Source of the DNA: Cheiracanthium punctorium
Lineage: Eukaryota; Arthropoda; Arachnida; Araneae; Cheiracanthiidae
Direction of reading: 5' to 3'
Length of the DNA stretch: 64,000 nt
Assembly (NCBI GenBank): GCA_038373885.1
Contig: JAWZYV010013278.1
Coordinates: forward strand, 1 to 64,000
Both the position numbers and the translations under genes were made by a program. The notes under the pieces are model-generated. The model saw only the letters and a list, made by a program, of their open reading frames with translations, ran no database searches and was not told where the DNA came from. Below are positions 1-9,752 of this stretch, piece by piece (positions within the stretch are counted from its first letter, which is position 1; each line of letters begins with the position of its first letter).

Positions 1-387
1 TCCAAATAGTATCACCTTACTCTAAGATGCCTTTACAAACGCCAATTAATATTCCCATGAAAATACACAGTAGTGTTTAGCAATTTCTCTCCAAATATAA
101 AACATATCGCCGAGCTGGGTTCCGTTTTGGTGACTTGTTTTTTGGCGCCATGCTGGGCAATCCAACGCCAAAAATGGCAAACCATGGTGACTTTTGACAT
201 TTTACACCCACCCTCCCCACACACGCACGCTATTTGGAAATCCTTGGAGAGTGAATCGCCGTTTCTTGAGCAGATAAATATGGTTGTCTGAAATTAATAG
301 TATGCATGTGCTAAAAAAAACTGAGGTGGAAGAATATTGTACAATATTTGAGAAACTACAAGCATAATATATTAATTTTAAGTTTAC

Positions 388-510
388 CTGTTTCTCTTTT
401 ATAACACGGACTTGCCCTTCGTTTTGCAAAGTCCTCAAGAGCATCCTGCATTTTCTTTCGGAGCACTTTGCAGCAGACAGGCTCACGACTGTCTTCTAAT
501 TTATCTAAAT
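388..510 (-). CDS. Internal exon of a split host gene (proposed fourth coding exon)
   Basis: A 123-base segment reads openly on the minus strand. Seen in sequence: it is preceded by a pyrimidine-rich acceptor (CTTTCTTTTCAG, ending at 511) and followed by a good donor (CAG then GTAAACT at 387-386). The exon is phase 1 at both ends, so it adds 40 complete codons plus two split codons. The peptide begins LDKLEDSREPVCC and continues with a basic, probably helical stretch containing KKMQDALEDFAKRR. I do not recognise the domain. The incoming phase matches the outgoing phase of the exon at 16467-16155, so it may be the next exon of the same minus-strand gene, about 15.6 kb downstream, with more exons beyond the left edge. 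Phase agreement alone has a one-in-three chance of being accidental. It could instead belong to another gene. Confidence 0.5.
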
Positions 511-568
511 CTGAAAAGAAAGGACGGAGGGGAGGTATGATCGTTCTGGTTGTACTTATCAATTCATG

Positions 569-1356
569 TACAGGGTGGCCATAATTAAACTGCAAGTGTT
601 CACGGGGTGCTGGAGAGAAAACTACCAGGAATATTTCAGTGAAACTTGGTGTCTACACGTTTCAGAACATGCGCAAGTCAAATATGCAATAAAAAAATCG
701 CCATTTTCACCCGATAGATGGCGCTATATCGTGTTTCAATGCTTATAGACGTCATATATACAAATTTTAAGCCCATCGAACAGTGCAAAAACAAGACCAC
801 ATTGAGTAATGGTCAATCATGACTCTGAATAAGAAGGAACGTGCATAGTTAGTAGAGATATTCTATCAGAATGGTAGCAATTATTCAGCTACTCTGAAAG
901 AATACCGGCGTATGAAACGATTAAGAAGAGGTCCAATGAGTGTCAATAATGAGAATAAATAATGGTTTAATTGTTTTCCAAAGCGTCTTTATGAATTGTT
1001 TAATTTGTGATCTTAATTTACGTTAATTTTTGATTACATGTTACTGTAAAAATTTAATTACTGAAGCGAATTGTATGGAATTTTGATAAACTGTAAATGA
1101 TGCTTTATATTGTTTATATGCCTCTTAGAATGTCACTATGTTTTGTCTATCGGTTTTGGAAATTGTATATGCCACCGGTGAGCTTTGAAATATGGTACAA
1201 CACCATCTATCGGGTGAAAATGACGATTTTTTTTATTGCATATTTGACTTGCGCATGTTCTGAAACGTGTAGATACCAAATTTCACTGAAATATTCTCGG
1301 TAGTTTTCTCTCCAGCACACCTTGAACACTTGCAGTTTAATTATGGCCACCCTGTA
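569..1356 (+). mobile_element. Deleted IS630/mariner-type element with HTH remnant
   Basis: Inverted termini beginning CAGGGTGGCCATAATTAAAC are flanked by TA at both ends (569-570, 1355-1356). The inner termini share the CTGCAAGTGTTCA block and a GATAGATGGCGC motif. From the ATG at 819 a short frame encodes MTLNKKERA, a TAG stop, then LVEIFYQNGSNYSATLKEY, typical of the N-terminal helix-turn-helix of arthropod IS630/mariner-related transposases. The catalytic part is absent, so this is a non-autonomous derivative. A second copy in opposite orientation is at 11660-12442. Confidence 0.8.
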
Positions 1357-1735
1357 TATTTTCACACTCAGAACATTTTCACCTTGAGATGATATCATTT
1401 GCATAGTCTTTTTCCTCCGTGTATAACTTAGATGCAGTTACATATTATGCGAAGCCATATTACGTAAAAGCTTTAGTTTTGCCCCCCTTTTTTTCTTCTT
1501 CAAGAGTTGAAGACAAGTCGTGCAACGATTTCAAGGGAGACAGTTTCGTGTGAGGCAAATGTTATATGTAAAGAACATTATACTTACTTTGCAGGTAATC
1601 ACATATAATCAGGTATCGCTAAATTTTCATTTTCATTTACCGAGCTTTAGAATTTTAAATATCAAACTAACAGATATTGAATCATTTAAATGAGGGGTCG
1701 GGGTAGATGTCATTTTATGCAATAGCAGTGTTGGG

Positions 1736-2075
1736 GACGCGGTAGCCCGGTTGGGAGAGGCGTCGATCTGGTAGCCGTAAAGTTGTGGGATCGGTCCTGG
1801 GACCAACCAAAGACCGCCGTGCTCGCTAATTGTAACTGGGGCCCGTTAAATACGGAGGGGTCGCAATGTTCTCCACGTTCTCATACGAAAACGATATTAC
1901 TGTGGGTGGCAAAACTAAGCCTTGGGGGTCTTCTGCTTGGTATTTTCTTCAAAATTAAGAAACTCTTGCTAAGGATCGTTACTGCTGCCATCTATTGGCT
2001 CCCGAATGAGGTAGAAGCGAACTCTCCGGGAGTTTGGGGTAGAAATTAACACCCTTGGCCGGTACTGCCGCTATC
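1736..2075 (+). mobile_element. tRNA-derived SINE-like unit
   Basis: The 5' part resembles a tRNA-type pol III promoter: an A-box-like GGTAGCCCGGTTGGGAGAGG near 1741 and a B-box-like GGATCGGTCC near 1789. About 280 bases of unrelated body follow. I saw no clear tail or target duplication. Similar tRNA-like heads occur at 26.4-26.8, 39.8-39.9 and 52.6-52.8 kb. A degenerate tRNA pseudogene is the alternative. Confidence 0.4.
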
Positions 2076-2222
2076 GAACTGGATTTGGGGTTGGTACAAA
2101 ATGCTGTAAAAGCAGAAGTTCAAAAGCCCTCATAATCCATGAAAACAAGACAGACATATAGACAAGACAGTGTTGTGCCATGCAGTTTGGGAAAAATGTT
2201 ATATGTTATATGTCGTATGAGT

Positions 2223-2381
2223 CAAGGACGTACCCAGGGGGTTGTCCCGGTGGTCCGGACCCCCCCCCCCGAAATTTCAGTTTTTGTTAATAAAATAAGA
2301 ATGATGAAGTCTTTTTGTGAAAAATTCTGCCTTTTTCACCGTTTGGACCCCCTCCGAAATTTTTTTCTGGGTACGTCCTTG
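2223..2381. mobile_element. Small MITE with CAAGGACGTACCCA termini
   Basis: The ends form an inverted repeat (CAAGGACGTACCCAG / CTGGGTACGTCCTTG) around G/C-run sequence with GAAATTT blocks. It resembles the hAT-type MITEs elsewhere in the window in layout (runs of C or G just inside the ends), but no 8-bp target duplication is evident. Diverged relatives lie near 26158-26312 and 44574-44745. Confidence 0.55.
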
Positions 2382-2394
2382 ATCGGAGTCTAGT

Positions 2395-2637
2395 TAAAAT
2401 AAATAAAAACTTTGTGAAAAAAACACACATAAAAGGTTACTTCAAGGCGTAACGATCGTTTCGACCGAAAATTCGTTCGGTCTTCTTCAGACAAACCCTT
2501 CCGTCAAACAAAGCAGAGGGAACTGAAAAAGTGTCGAAACGATCGTTACGCCTTGAAGTAACCTTTTATGTGCGTTTTTTTCACGAAGTTTTTACTTATT
2601 TTATCTTATAACACCAGTTTTTTGAGTGTTTATTTTC
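2395..2637. mobile_element. Penelope-like inverted-repeat insertion with hammerhead-like core
   Basis: A 243-base insertion lies between two exact copies of ATCGGAGTCTAGT (2382-2394 and 2638-2650), a 13-bp target duplication. Inverted arms cover 2395-2465 and 2533-2603. The minus strand of the left half carries CTGAAGA (2490-2484), a perfect 7-bp stem (2463-2469 with 2476-2482) and an adjacent GAAA (2462-2459), the order of a hammerhead ribozyme core, with one extra A between CTGAAGA and the stem. The right end has an AACACCAG...GTGTT hairpin. Hammerhead motifs, inverted terminal arms and long target duplications are known for Penelope-like elements; that assignment is inference. Confidence 0.45.
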
Positions 2638-2650
2638 ATCGGAGTCTAGT

Positions 2651-3275
2651 ATTATCTGCATTAGAAGAACATTTCAGCCCTATGCATTCGGTTTTTCGAA
2701 ATACAAGTTAAAATTTTCTCAAGGACTATCTACTACGCATGTATCTCATTCTCGAATTTTTTGGTAAAAAATCAATTTCTATTAATTAATCTAATTTTGC
2801 TTGCTTCTCTCAAGAATAAAATTTAATTTCTCTGCGATAGAAACTGAAAGCGTTTGTGTTTTAGAAGTAAATCAATGTTTCGTCAAGCCAATCAGAAGTA
2901 TAATGCTCTTAATGAAGGAGAAGTATGTTTCGATAGTCACAAATTTACAATAAGAATCTACAGTTTGAAAGTTGTGAAACCTAATACATTGCCCTTCAAA
3001 GGTCTCGCAGATCAAATACATTGGCGGATGTTTGCATTAATCTCCAGAATGAACAGAAAATTACCTTCTTGTTCAAAACCATATTCATTCAAAGGACACA
3101 AATGTTCTTAATATTTTTTAATATGATCTATAAAAAATAATGAAAACAAAAATGCGTATATCATTTGAAAAAATCGTCTTTGATTTTTTATGAATAACTT
3201 TTGGTCAAGTATTTAATATCACAGAGAGCTTTAATTGTGCAAAGTTATACTTCAATTTTTAACCACATTGTTTTG
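2651..3275. other. AT-rich stretch without recognised feature
   Basis: No splice-bounded open frame or recognised repeat is seen. A 258-base open frame at 2854-3111 has no recognisable domain and AT-driven composition, so I do not call it a gene. Confidence 0.5.
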
Positions 3276-3716
3276 TATACAGGGTGTCCAGCCTTAATGT
3301 GACCCAATAGCTAATTCCCGAACCGTTCGGTTTAGATATACAGTTCCAATTTAAAAAATGTTTTAAAAAGGGTAAAGAATGTTTTTACGTGCTTTTCGAA
3401 CCAAAAAACCCATTTAGAAAAAAATTACAAAAATTAAATTTTTATACGGTCCCCAGGTCCTATCACTTATATTTAGGAAAAGATGCAGTACACAAAAACA
3501 AAGTAAACACAAAAAGTTTCATTTTATTACGATAAAAACTGACCAAGTTATGGAACTTTGAAAATCATACATTTCATCCATTTTCTCGGCCAATTTCAAG
3601 AAGCTAGTAAGGGACCGTCTCCAAAGTGAAATTAATTGGAACTCTGCCAGGAAACTTTCGCTCTTGCACGTCACTCTTATGTAAATCGTTTTTAAATTTA
3701 AAAGTACATACATTAC

Positions 3717-4163
3717 TGTAGGGAACCCACTGAGTTTTCACCCCCTCTTTTAAGATGACCCAAAGATATGATAACCCACGGTGATGCTCTCCGAACGGAG
3801 AGAAGAGAGAACGCGGGGGGGACGAAGCAAGGGGGTTGTGTCCTGGGGGTCATCTAAGGAGGCGAGGGAAAGAGAAAAAGAGATCACGGGACTTGCAGCG
3901 GAGAGATGTACTGATGCGGACGCCAGTTAGGAGATTTCCCGAGACTCTCCGATGTAATAGCATCAGTAGGATGTTGTATGTTAAATATATATATTCAAAG
4001 TCCAATCTGTAAATATGATTATATCTGTATATATAATAAATGATTAGTCTCGACATCAGGCTCGATTAATTGCATCCACAACATGTATTCAAACCGTGGA
4101 ATTGGTCAGCAGTTCCCGCTACCAAACTGCAGCTGAATGACGATTCGACGGGCGGACCCTACA
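3717..4163 (+). repeat. 5' LTR
   Basis: It begins TGTAGGGAACCC and ends GGACCCTACA. It contains an AT-rich TATATATAATAAA segment near 4028-4040, including an AATAAA signal at 4035-4040, suitable for promoter and polyadenylation roles. It is about 98% identical by eye to the 3' LTR. Confidence 0.93.
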
Positions 4164-5001
4164 ATATGGAGGCAGCGGCGGCATGAGATGCAGAGCCGGA
4201 TCTACGGTGTCGAGTTGTATCGATATTTCCTGAAGAAACACATCGGCATCTACGTTGAGGAAACATGGCCGGATTACCGGACGGTTACAGATGAGATGCA
4301 TAGAAGCCGGATTAGCTGTTTTGAGTGGTCGATTTGATCCAGGAGAAACTCATCGGCATCTACGTTGAGGAGACACTGGTGGATTACCGGAGGTGTTACA
4401 CAGGTGCGAGGAAGCTACGACGTCGTACCACACAGCGCTGTGAACTTGGGAACCGGTGAACTGGTTAACCTGTGAGCTAGTGAGCTGTGAACTGGTGAAG
4501 CGGTGAACTTGTTAACCTGTGAGCTTGTAAAGCTGTGAAATTATAAACCTCTTCCGAACTTTGGGACAGATTAGTCGTTATCAGGAATCAATATTGGATA
4601 TATTCTAATGAAAGAAGACGGCAAAAGGGTGAGTGGCTGTTTCCTTGTTGTATTGATTAGATCCAGGGATGGTAAATTTGATTCTTGTTAAAAGTAAAAA
4701 GTAAAGGTTTGGAAAAAAAAAATAAATAAAGATATTTTGTTTTAGGTTTTAAAATGATTAGGGATTATCATTATCTTGTGTTCCTTATGTATTATTGTTA
4801 TGTATTTTTCCAATGAAATCTAATTATTTTGATGAAATGATCAGTATGACCCTAGGCTCTTAGGTAAAGCTTTCATATTTGGCTAACTCTTTTCGGAAAA
4901 TATAAACTAAGGCTAAGGTTCTGGGAAGTTGTGCAAGGGTACTGACCTATAGTTGATGCTGGGAAATATTCTTAAGGTTAAATAGAATAGTAGTATCAAG
5001 G
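4164..5001 (+). other. Retrotransposon leader and candidate primer-binding region
   Basis: This 838-base leader precedes gag. A TGG at 4166-4168, two bases after the LTR, could be the start of a primer-binding site (TGGAGGCAGCGG), but I cannot match it to a tRNA. A block containing CATCGGCATCTACGTTGAGG occurs at about 4242 and 4349. A degenerate repeat of GTGAACTGGTTAACCTGTGAGC units fills about 4438-4545. Confidence 0.6.
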
Positions 5002-6645
5002 ATGGCGTTTCTAGTGAAAGCCAGGAAGGCAGACTTGCAGGAATTAGCCGAGGAAATGGGGGAGCAGATCACTCCGGGAATGAAAGTCTTGGACTTAAAA
5101 AACCTCATCACAAACAGTGCGAGGTATGAGGAGGAGATAATTAAGGATCTGCTGGAAGCCATAGTTGAGCAGAGAAAAGAAAGGGAAGCTAAGGAGCTGG
5201 AAAGGGAAGCTAAGGAGCGAGAAAGGGAAGCTAAGGAGCTGGAAAGGGAGGCTAAGGAGTTAGAATCCAGGAGGAATCTAGAATTAGCTAAACTGAAATT
5301 GGAGTCTGACGAACGGATTGCGGTTGAAAAATTAAGATTGGAACGGGAGATGGGGAGTTCTACTCCTGTTTCCATAAATTCAGAATCGCAAAGAAAGAGT
5401 TTGGATGAAACAATTAGAACTGTTCGATTATTAACCGTGAAACCACCCAGTAAACCAGAGGGATGGGATTTCTTTTTCACAAGTTTAGAAAAGGCTTTCA
5501 CAAGTGAGGGGGTAGAGGAGACGCAAAAGGCTAAAGTTTTGCTATGCCTCCTGGGGGAGAGAGCGGCTAACATCCTGTCTGGGCTCGAAGAGGTGAAATA
5601 TGATGATTACGGCGCGGTTAAAGAAGCGGTGTTACGTGAATTCCAACCCTCACCGCAAATTTGTCTTGAAAATTTCAGGAGAGCCAAGCGCAATCCTGGG
5701 GAAAATTTTGTCCAGTTTGCATCAAGGTTGAGATCAATTTGGGACTATTACTGTAAATTGAGAAAAGCATCTGACATGGAAAGTGTGATGCAGTTAATAG
5801 TTGCGGACAGGTTGATCTCTACCTTGGATACGGAAACTGCGACGCACATTAGCATAAAACAAGGGGAAGGTTGGCTAAAGCCCCTAGATTTAGCTAGAGA
5901 ATGTGACGTCTTTTTTGTGGCAAAATCAAAGTCGTATGCTGGTTTTCCCAAAAATGAATGGGAGCAGAACAAACACAAAGCGGTAGACACAAACAAAACG
6001 AACCTGAAAAAAGGGGATTCAAACAAAACGGGGGATTTCAAGGAGAGAAAAAGAGAGTGTTTCATCTGTAAGTCTAAAACTCACCTGAAAAAGGATTGCG
6101 ACAAAAACTATAAAAAAGTCAACCGGGTAAGCGAGGTGGAAGGTGAAAATCTTGACACTAACGACGACAGTGTAATTATAGCAAAAGTCGATTTGATAGG
6201 GAAAGAAAAACTCTCGCCGACTTTGTGCCAATTAAAAAGAGTGGAGTTAAGCATAGATGGAAAAATCGGGAACGCGATAATTGACAGCGGAAGCGAGATT
6301 ACGGTCCTACACAAGAATCTGTTCACTAGAAATTCGCTTAAAGATGCTCCGACTATTTTTTTGAAAGGGATTTTTGGACCACCGGTTAAGTGCCCCTTGG
6401 TGAAAGTACCCTTAGCCCTTGTTAGGGACGGTAATAAAAATGTCATTCACCAGGGAATATTATGCGCCATTGCAAAAGAGCTATCAGAAGAAGCACTAGT
6501 TCCTCCTGACATTATAGAATTATTGCAGGGGACAGTTATCTCGGAAGGCGAAAACTCGGTTGAGGATGCAAGGGGGGATCAGAAAGAAGCAGGGGAGGGG
6601 GTGAACCTCCGGTCACTGCAAGTGCAAAAAGGGGGGGGGGGGTGA
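5002..6645 (+). CDS. gag: Gag polyprotein with zinc knuckle and aspartic protease
   Basis: This 547-residue frame encodes the structural protein and protease. Residues 1-50 form a helical N-terminus; residues 57-115 are a highly charged coiled coil with EREAKELE repeats. Residues 150-310 are capsid-like, as in Ty3/gypsy Gag. A CX2CX4HX4C zinc knuckle lies at 353-366 (CFICKSKTHLKKDC). A retroviral-type aspartic protease follows, with DSG at 428-430 in a hydrophobic IIDSGSEITVL context. The ATG at 5002 is the first long-frame start after the leader. The frame stops directly after a run of 12 G (6631-6642), while the integrase frame is open across the same run. Expression as Gag-Pol would need frameshifting there, or the run length is mutated or misassembled. 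Confidence 0.92.
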   Translation: MAFLVKARKADLQELAEEMGEQITPGMKVLDLKNLITNSARYEEEIIKDLLEAIVEQRKEREAKELEREAKEREREAKELEREAKELESRRNLELAKLKLESDERIAVEKLRLEREMGSSTPVSINSESQRKSLDETIRTVRLLTVKPPSKPEGWDFFFTSLEKAFTSEGVEETQKAKVLLCLLGERAANILSGLEEVKYDDYGAVKEAVLREFQPSPQICLENFRRAKRNPGENFVQFASRLRSIWDYYCKLRKASDMESVMQLIVADRLISTLDTETATHISIKQGEGWLKPLDLARECDVFFVAKSKSYAGFPKNEWEQNKHKAVDTNKTNLKKGDSNKTGDFKERKRECFICKSKTHLKKDCDKNYKKVNRVSEVEGENLDTNDDSVIIAKVDLIGKEKLSPTLCQLKRVELSIDGKIGNAIIDSGSEITVLHKNLFTRNSLKDAPTIFLKGIFGPPVKCPLVKVPLALVRDGNKNVIHQGILCAIAKELSEEALVPPDIIELLQGTVISEGENSVEDARGDQKEAGEGVNLRSLQVQKGGGG

Positions 6646-6661
6646 TGAGGAGACTTCTTCC

Positions 6662-8254
6662 TTGGTTGCGGAAAGAGATGGGGATCTTGAGAACCTCCCG
6701 GGGTGTAAAGAAGCCGATTTTCGTAGAGAACAACGGGATTGCTCTGATTTATCACAGCTTTGGTGCTTCGCTAAACAGGGGAAAGGCAATTGTTATATTG
6801 AGGATGAATTTTTATTCCATCGCGACAAGGTGCTGGGGGAACCCATTAAGCAATTGGTAGTTCCTGTAGGTAGAAGGGGAGAGATTTTGCAGCTGGCTCA
6901 TGACTCGATGTTTGGAGGACATTTGGGTTTAAAGAAAACCCTCCAGCGAATACGGTACTCTTTTTATTGGAGCAACATGAGGAGGGATGTGGCGAAATAC
7001 ATTGCTAGCTGCAAGGAGTGTCAGCTGACTAGGCCGTTAAAGATAAGTGATAGGGCTCCAATTACGCCAGTGGCAAGACCAGAACTTCCATTTCAGGTGG
7101 TGAACGTAGATCTGATCGGTCCAATTGACCCTCCAAGCTCTAAGGGCCATAAATATATTTTATGCTTAATCGACCTTCATAGTAGGTGGGCGGAGTGTGT
7201 ACCGTTGACAAATTTGTCAGCGAAGACTACTTGTGAGGCCCTCTTAGAAATTTTCTCGCGAACGGGGATTCCGAACGTAATAGCGTCGGATAATGGGACA
7301 AACTTTAAGGCAAATCTGACGCAGGAATTTGTGAAAAGAATAGGATCTAGTCCTCGATTCAGCACGCCTTTATACGCACAAAGCAACGGATTGGTTGAAC
7401 GGTTTAATAAAACCCTGAAACAGATGCTACATCACGTGATTAGAGATCAAGGGCGAAAGTGGCATTTGCTATTGCCATATATTTTATGGGCTTATCGTGA
7501 GATTCCGTGTACTACGACTGGAATTGCTCCTTTTCAACTTTTATATGGACGAATACCCCAAGGGCCGCTGTCCATTTTGAGAAATTCTTGGACGGGGGAA
7601 AACAAAGGGCTTCAATTAAATATCACCCCTTGCTCTAAATATTTGCAAGAACTTAAAAAGAAATTCGAGTATGCCGCGGAGCAAGCCAAGTTGGTTGCAG
7701 AAGTGGAACAGGAAAGGGCGGCCAGGTATTACAATTTACGATCAAGGGTAAGAAAGTTCTCGCCAGGAGACAAAGTGATTGTTCTGATACCAGACTCCAC
7801 CAATAAGCTATATGCAAGGTGGCAGGGTCCTGCGACTATTGTGGAAAAAAGGGGGGAGCATTCGTTCGTAGTGGAAATGGAGGATGGTTCTCGAAAACAC
7901 CTCCATCAAAATAAAATTAGAGAATTCGTCGCGAGATCTAACGCCATAAATTTGATATTCGAGGGAGAGGAAGAATTCGGCGAGGTGGAAAGCGTACCGC
8001 ACAAGCTGAACATGACGGAAGGTTTTGGGACTACCTTGGATAGGCTGGAATTACCGGAACTGTCCGGGGAGGAGGCTGAAGCTTTCAGAAAAACCATTTG
8101 TAAATATACGGATTTGTTCACGAGACCAGTACAGGCGGCAAAAGTGGGAGCGCATAAAATAGAACTTATCCGGGGGTGGAAAGGAAGCAGCCCCATTGTT
8201 ATCCTATTCCGATGGCATATCGTCGGGAGGTTGACAAACAAATTCAAGAGTTGA
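6662..8254 (+). CDS. Integrase part of Pol, upstream of reverse transcriptase
   Basis: This frame (first ATG at 6662, openly readable back through the G run to gag) encodes an integrase. The HHCC zinc finger uses H80, H87, C117 and C120. The catalytic triad is D150 (VDLIGP), D210 (SDNGTNF) and E246 (NGLVERFNK), with 35 residues between the last two, the classic D,D(35)E spacing. A C-terminal SH3-like/GPY-F-like module lies near residues 365-420 (RWQGPATIV). The tail (about 440-505) leads into reverse transcriptase. Codons after about 8170 are out of frame relative to the next domain: the true protein would pass into the frame starting near 8176 at a GGGGG run, so the last roughly 27 residues are probably spurious. 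The product joins element cDNA to target DNA. Confidence 0.92.
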   Translation: MVAERDGDLENLPGCKEADFRREQRDCSDLSQLWCFAKQGKGNCYIEDEFLFHRDKVLGEPIKQLVVPVGRRGEILQLAHDSMFGGHLGLKKTLQRIRYSFYWSNMRRDVAKYIASCKECQLTRPLKISDRAPITPVARPELPFQVVNVDLIGPIDPPSSKGHKYILCLIDLHSRWAECVPLTNLSAKTTCEALLEIFSRTGIPNVIASDNGTNFKANLTQEFVKRIGSSPRFSTPLYAQSNGLVERFNKTLKQMLHHVIRDQGRKWHLLLPYILWAYREIPCTTTGIAPFQLLYGRIPQGPLSILRNSWTGENKGLQLNITPCSKYLQELKKKFEYAAEQAKLVAEVEQERAARYYNLRSRVRKFSPGDKVIVLIPDSTNKLYARWQGPATIVEKRGEHSFVVEMEDGSRKHLHQNKIREFVARSNAINLIFEGEEEFGEVESVPHKLNMTEGFGTTLDRLELPELSGEEAEAFRKTICKYTDLFTRPVQAAKVGAHKIELIRGWKGSSPIVILFRWHIVGRLTNKFKS

Positions 8255-9450
8255 TAGAGTTAGACTTAATAGAGCCCTCGGATGCGGAAATTGCTCATCC
8301 TATCGTTTGCGTAGCGAAAAAGGATGCAACTATGAGGTTATGTGTTGATTTTAGGGCGCTGAATGTAGCTACGGTGGTACCGAACTTCCCTATGAAAGAC
8401 ATGGAGGAACTAATATATACCGCAGGTTCCGCGAAATGGTTAACGAGTATTGATTTACTAAGAGGGTATTGGCAAATTCCAATGGAAGTGAGTAGCAGAC
8501 CATTGACGGCTTTCCGCACCCATAATGCGGTATACCATTGGAAAACCATGGCCTTCGGTCTAGCCGGGGCGGCGGGAACTTTCCAGCGGGAAATGAACAG
8601 GGCACTGAGGGAACACAGCGAGTACGCTCAGGCGTACATAGACGACATCATAATTTTCTCTCATTCGTTTCAAGACCATCTAAAACACGTTAATAGTATA
8701 TTAGAGAAACTGGAAAAGCTAGGATTTTCTGTTAGGCTCGAGAAATGTAAGTTTGCGGCCAAGGAACTCAAATATTTAGGTCACCAAATTGGGGGAGGAA
8801 AACACGCGCCCGATGAGGACAAGCTTTTAACGATCCGAAATTTGAAAAGACCAACGACAAAAAAAGAGGTTAGATCCATCTTAGGCCTGATGAGTTTTTA
8901 CCGCTCTTACATTCCCAATTTTGCAGAAATATCTGCGCCCCTTACCCTATTAACAAAAAAGAACGCTCCTACTGCCAACGTTCGTTGGGAAAATCAGCAT
9001 GAAAAGGCTTTCCAAACTTTAAAAAATAAGCTGTGTAATGTCACCGCTTTAGCCACACCAAATTTTAGTTTGCCTTTTCAGGTACACGCTGACAGCTCGA
9101 ACTTGTCCGTGGGGTGCTGTCTGACCCAGACAGATGAAAAGGGGGAATATAAACCTATAGCCTTTGCTAGTCAAAAATTAACCGAGACCCAGAAAAATTG
9201 GTCCAGTATTGAGAAAGAGGCTTGGGCGGTATTATTCGGACTTAATAAGTTTGACAAGTGGATCCACGGAGGAACAGTAGAGATCATTACTGATCACAAC
9301 CCACTTAAATACCTTAATGAGGTCACCCCAAGAAGTCCGAAGCTCACCCGCTGGGCATTGGCACTTCAAAGGTGGAGGTATACAATTACCCATAGGCCGG
9401 GGAAACATCATAAAGCTGCGGATGCTCTTTCGAGATTGAGGCAAGATTGA
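8176..9450 (+). CDS. Reverse transcriptase and RNase H part of Pol
   Basis: The frame starts within the G run, not at a convincing initiation codon (the first codon is GTG), so it is a Pol continuation. Reverse transcriptase occupies about residues 1-220: catalytic D93 (SIDLLRGYWQ) and the YIDD box at 154-157, with FGLAGAAGTFQ between. A connection region follows, then RNase H at about 300-420 with D306 (HADSSNLSVG), E346/E348, D373 (TDHNPL) and D417. The HRPGKHHKAADALSR end is typical of gypsy RNase H. The frame is intact to its stop. No integrase follows; only about 300 bases separate it from the 3' LTR, confirming the inverted domain order. The product copies element RNA and removes the template. 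Confidence 0.93.
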   Translation: MERKQPHCYPIPMAYRREVDKQIQELIELDLIEPSDAEIAHPIVCVAKKDATMRLCVDFRALNVATVVPNFPMKDMEELIYTAGSAKWLTSIDLLRGYWQIPMEVSSRPLTAFRTHNAVYHWKTMAFGLAGAAGTFQREMNRALREHSEYAQAYIDDIIIFSHSFQDHLKHVNSILEKLEKLGFSVRLEKCKFAAKELKYLGHQIGGGKHAPDEDKLLTIRNLKRPTTKKEVRSILGLMSFYRSYIPNFAEISAPLTLLTKKNAPTANVRWENQHEKAFQTLKNKLCNVTALATPNFSLPFQVHADSSNLSVGCCLTQTDEKGEYKPIAFASQKLTETQKNWSSIEKEAWAVLFGLNKFDKWIHGGTVEIITDHNPLKYLNEVTPRSPKLTRWALALQRWRYTITHRPGKHHKAADALSRLRQD

Positions 9451-9752
9451 GGTGTAGAATAAAAGTTTCTATTTTTATTTTTATTTTAATCAGAAAATTA
9501 CTTTTTTTTTGTTATTTTCATTGTGTTAATTAATTAGTATAATATGTGTCTGTTAGTGTGTTATTTGCTCTTAGAATATTTTGTTTTGAATCAGAACCCC
9601 TGGATCTGATTAGTATTGTAAGGGCAGTCATTCTACCCTTCTTTTTTATGTATCATTTTCTAATGTCATCATTTTCTAATGTACATCATCATTTTGTATG
9701 GTGTGACAAATTTAGGCAATTAAGAAGCCTAATTTTGGTCTTGGGTGGGGGT
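9451..9752 (+). other. Retrotransposon 3' untranslated region with polypurine tract
   Basis: This short region contains T-rich sequence and no envelope or accessory frame. It ends in a purine tract (GGGTGGGGG, about 9743-9751) immediately before the 3' LTR, the expected plus-strand primer. Confidence 0.8.

Noticed and set aside
2854..3111. 85-residue frame
   Set aside because: No domain, AT-driven codons and no splice or promoter support.
4947..5573. 208-residue open frame antisense to gag
   Set aside because: It mirrors the charged coiled-coil repeats of Gag; serine/leucine-rich shadow with no start context or domain.
5748..6446. Antisense open frames across gag and protease
   Set aside because: Shadows of the real coding strand.
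9451..9752. Possible envelope or extra gene in the retrotransposon
   Set aside because: Only 302 bases, T-rich, longest frame without signal peptide or membrane pattern and running into the LTR.
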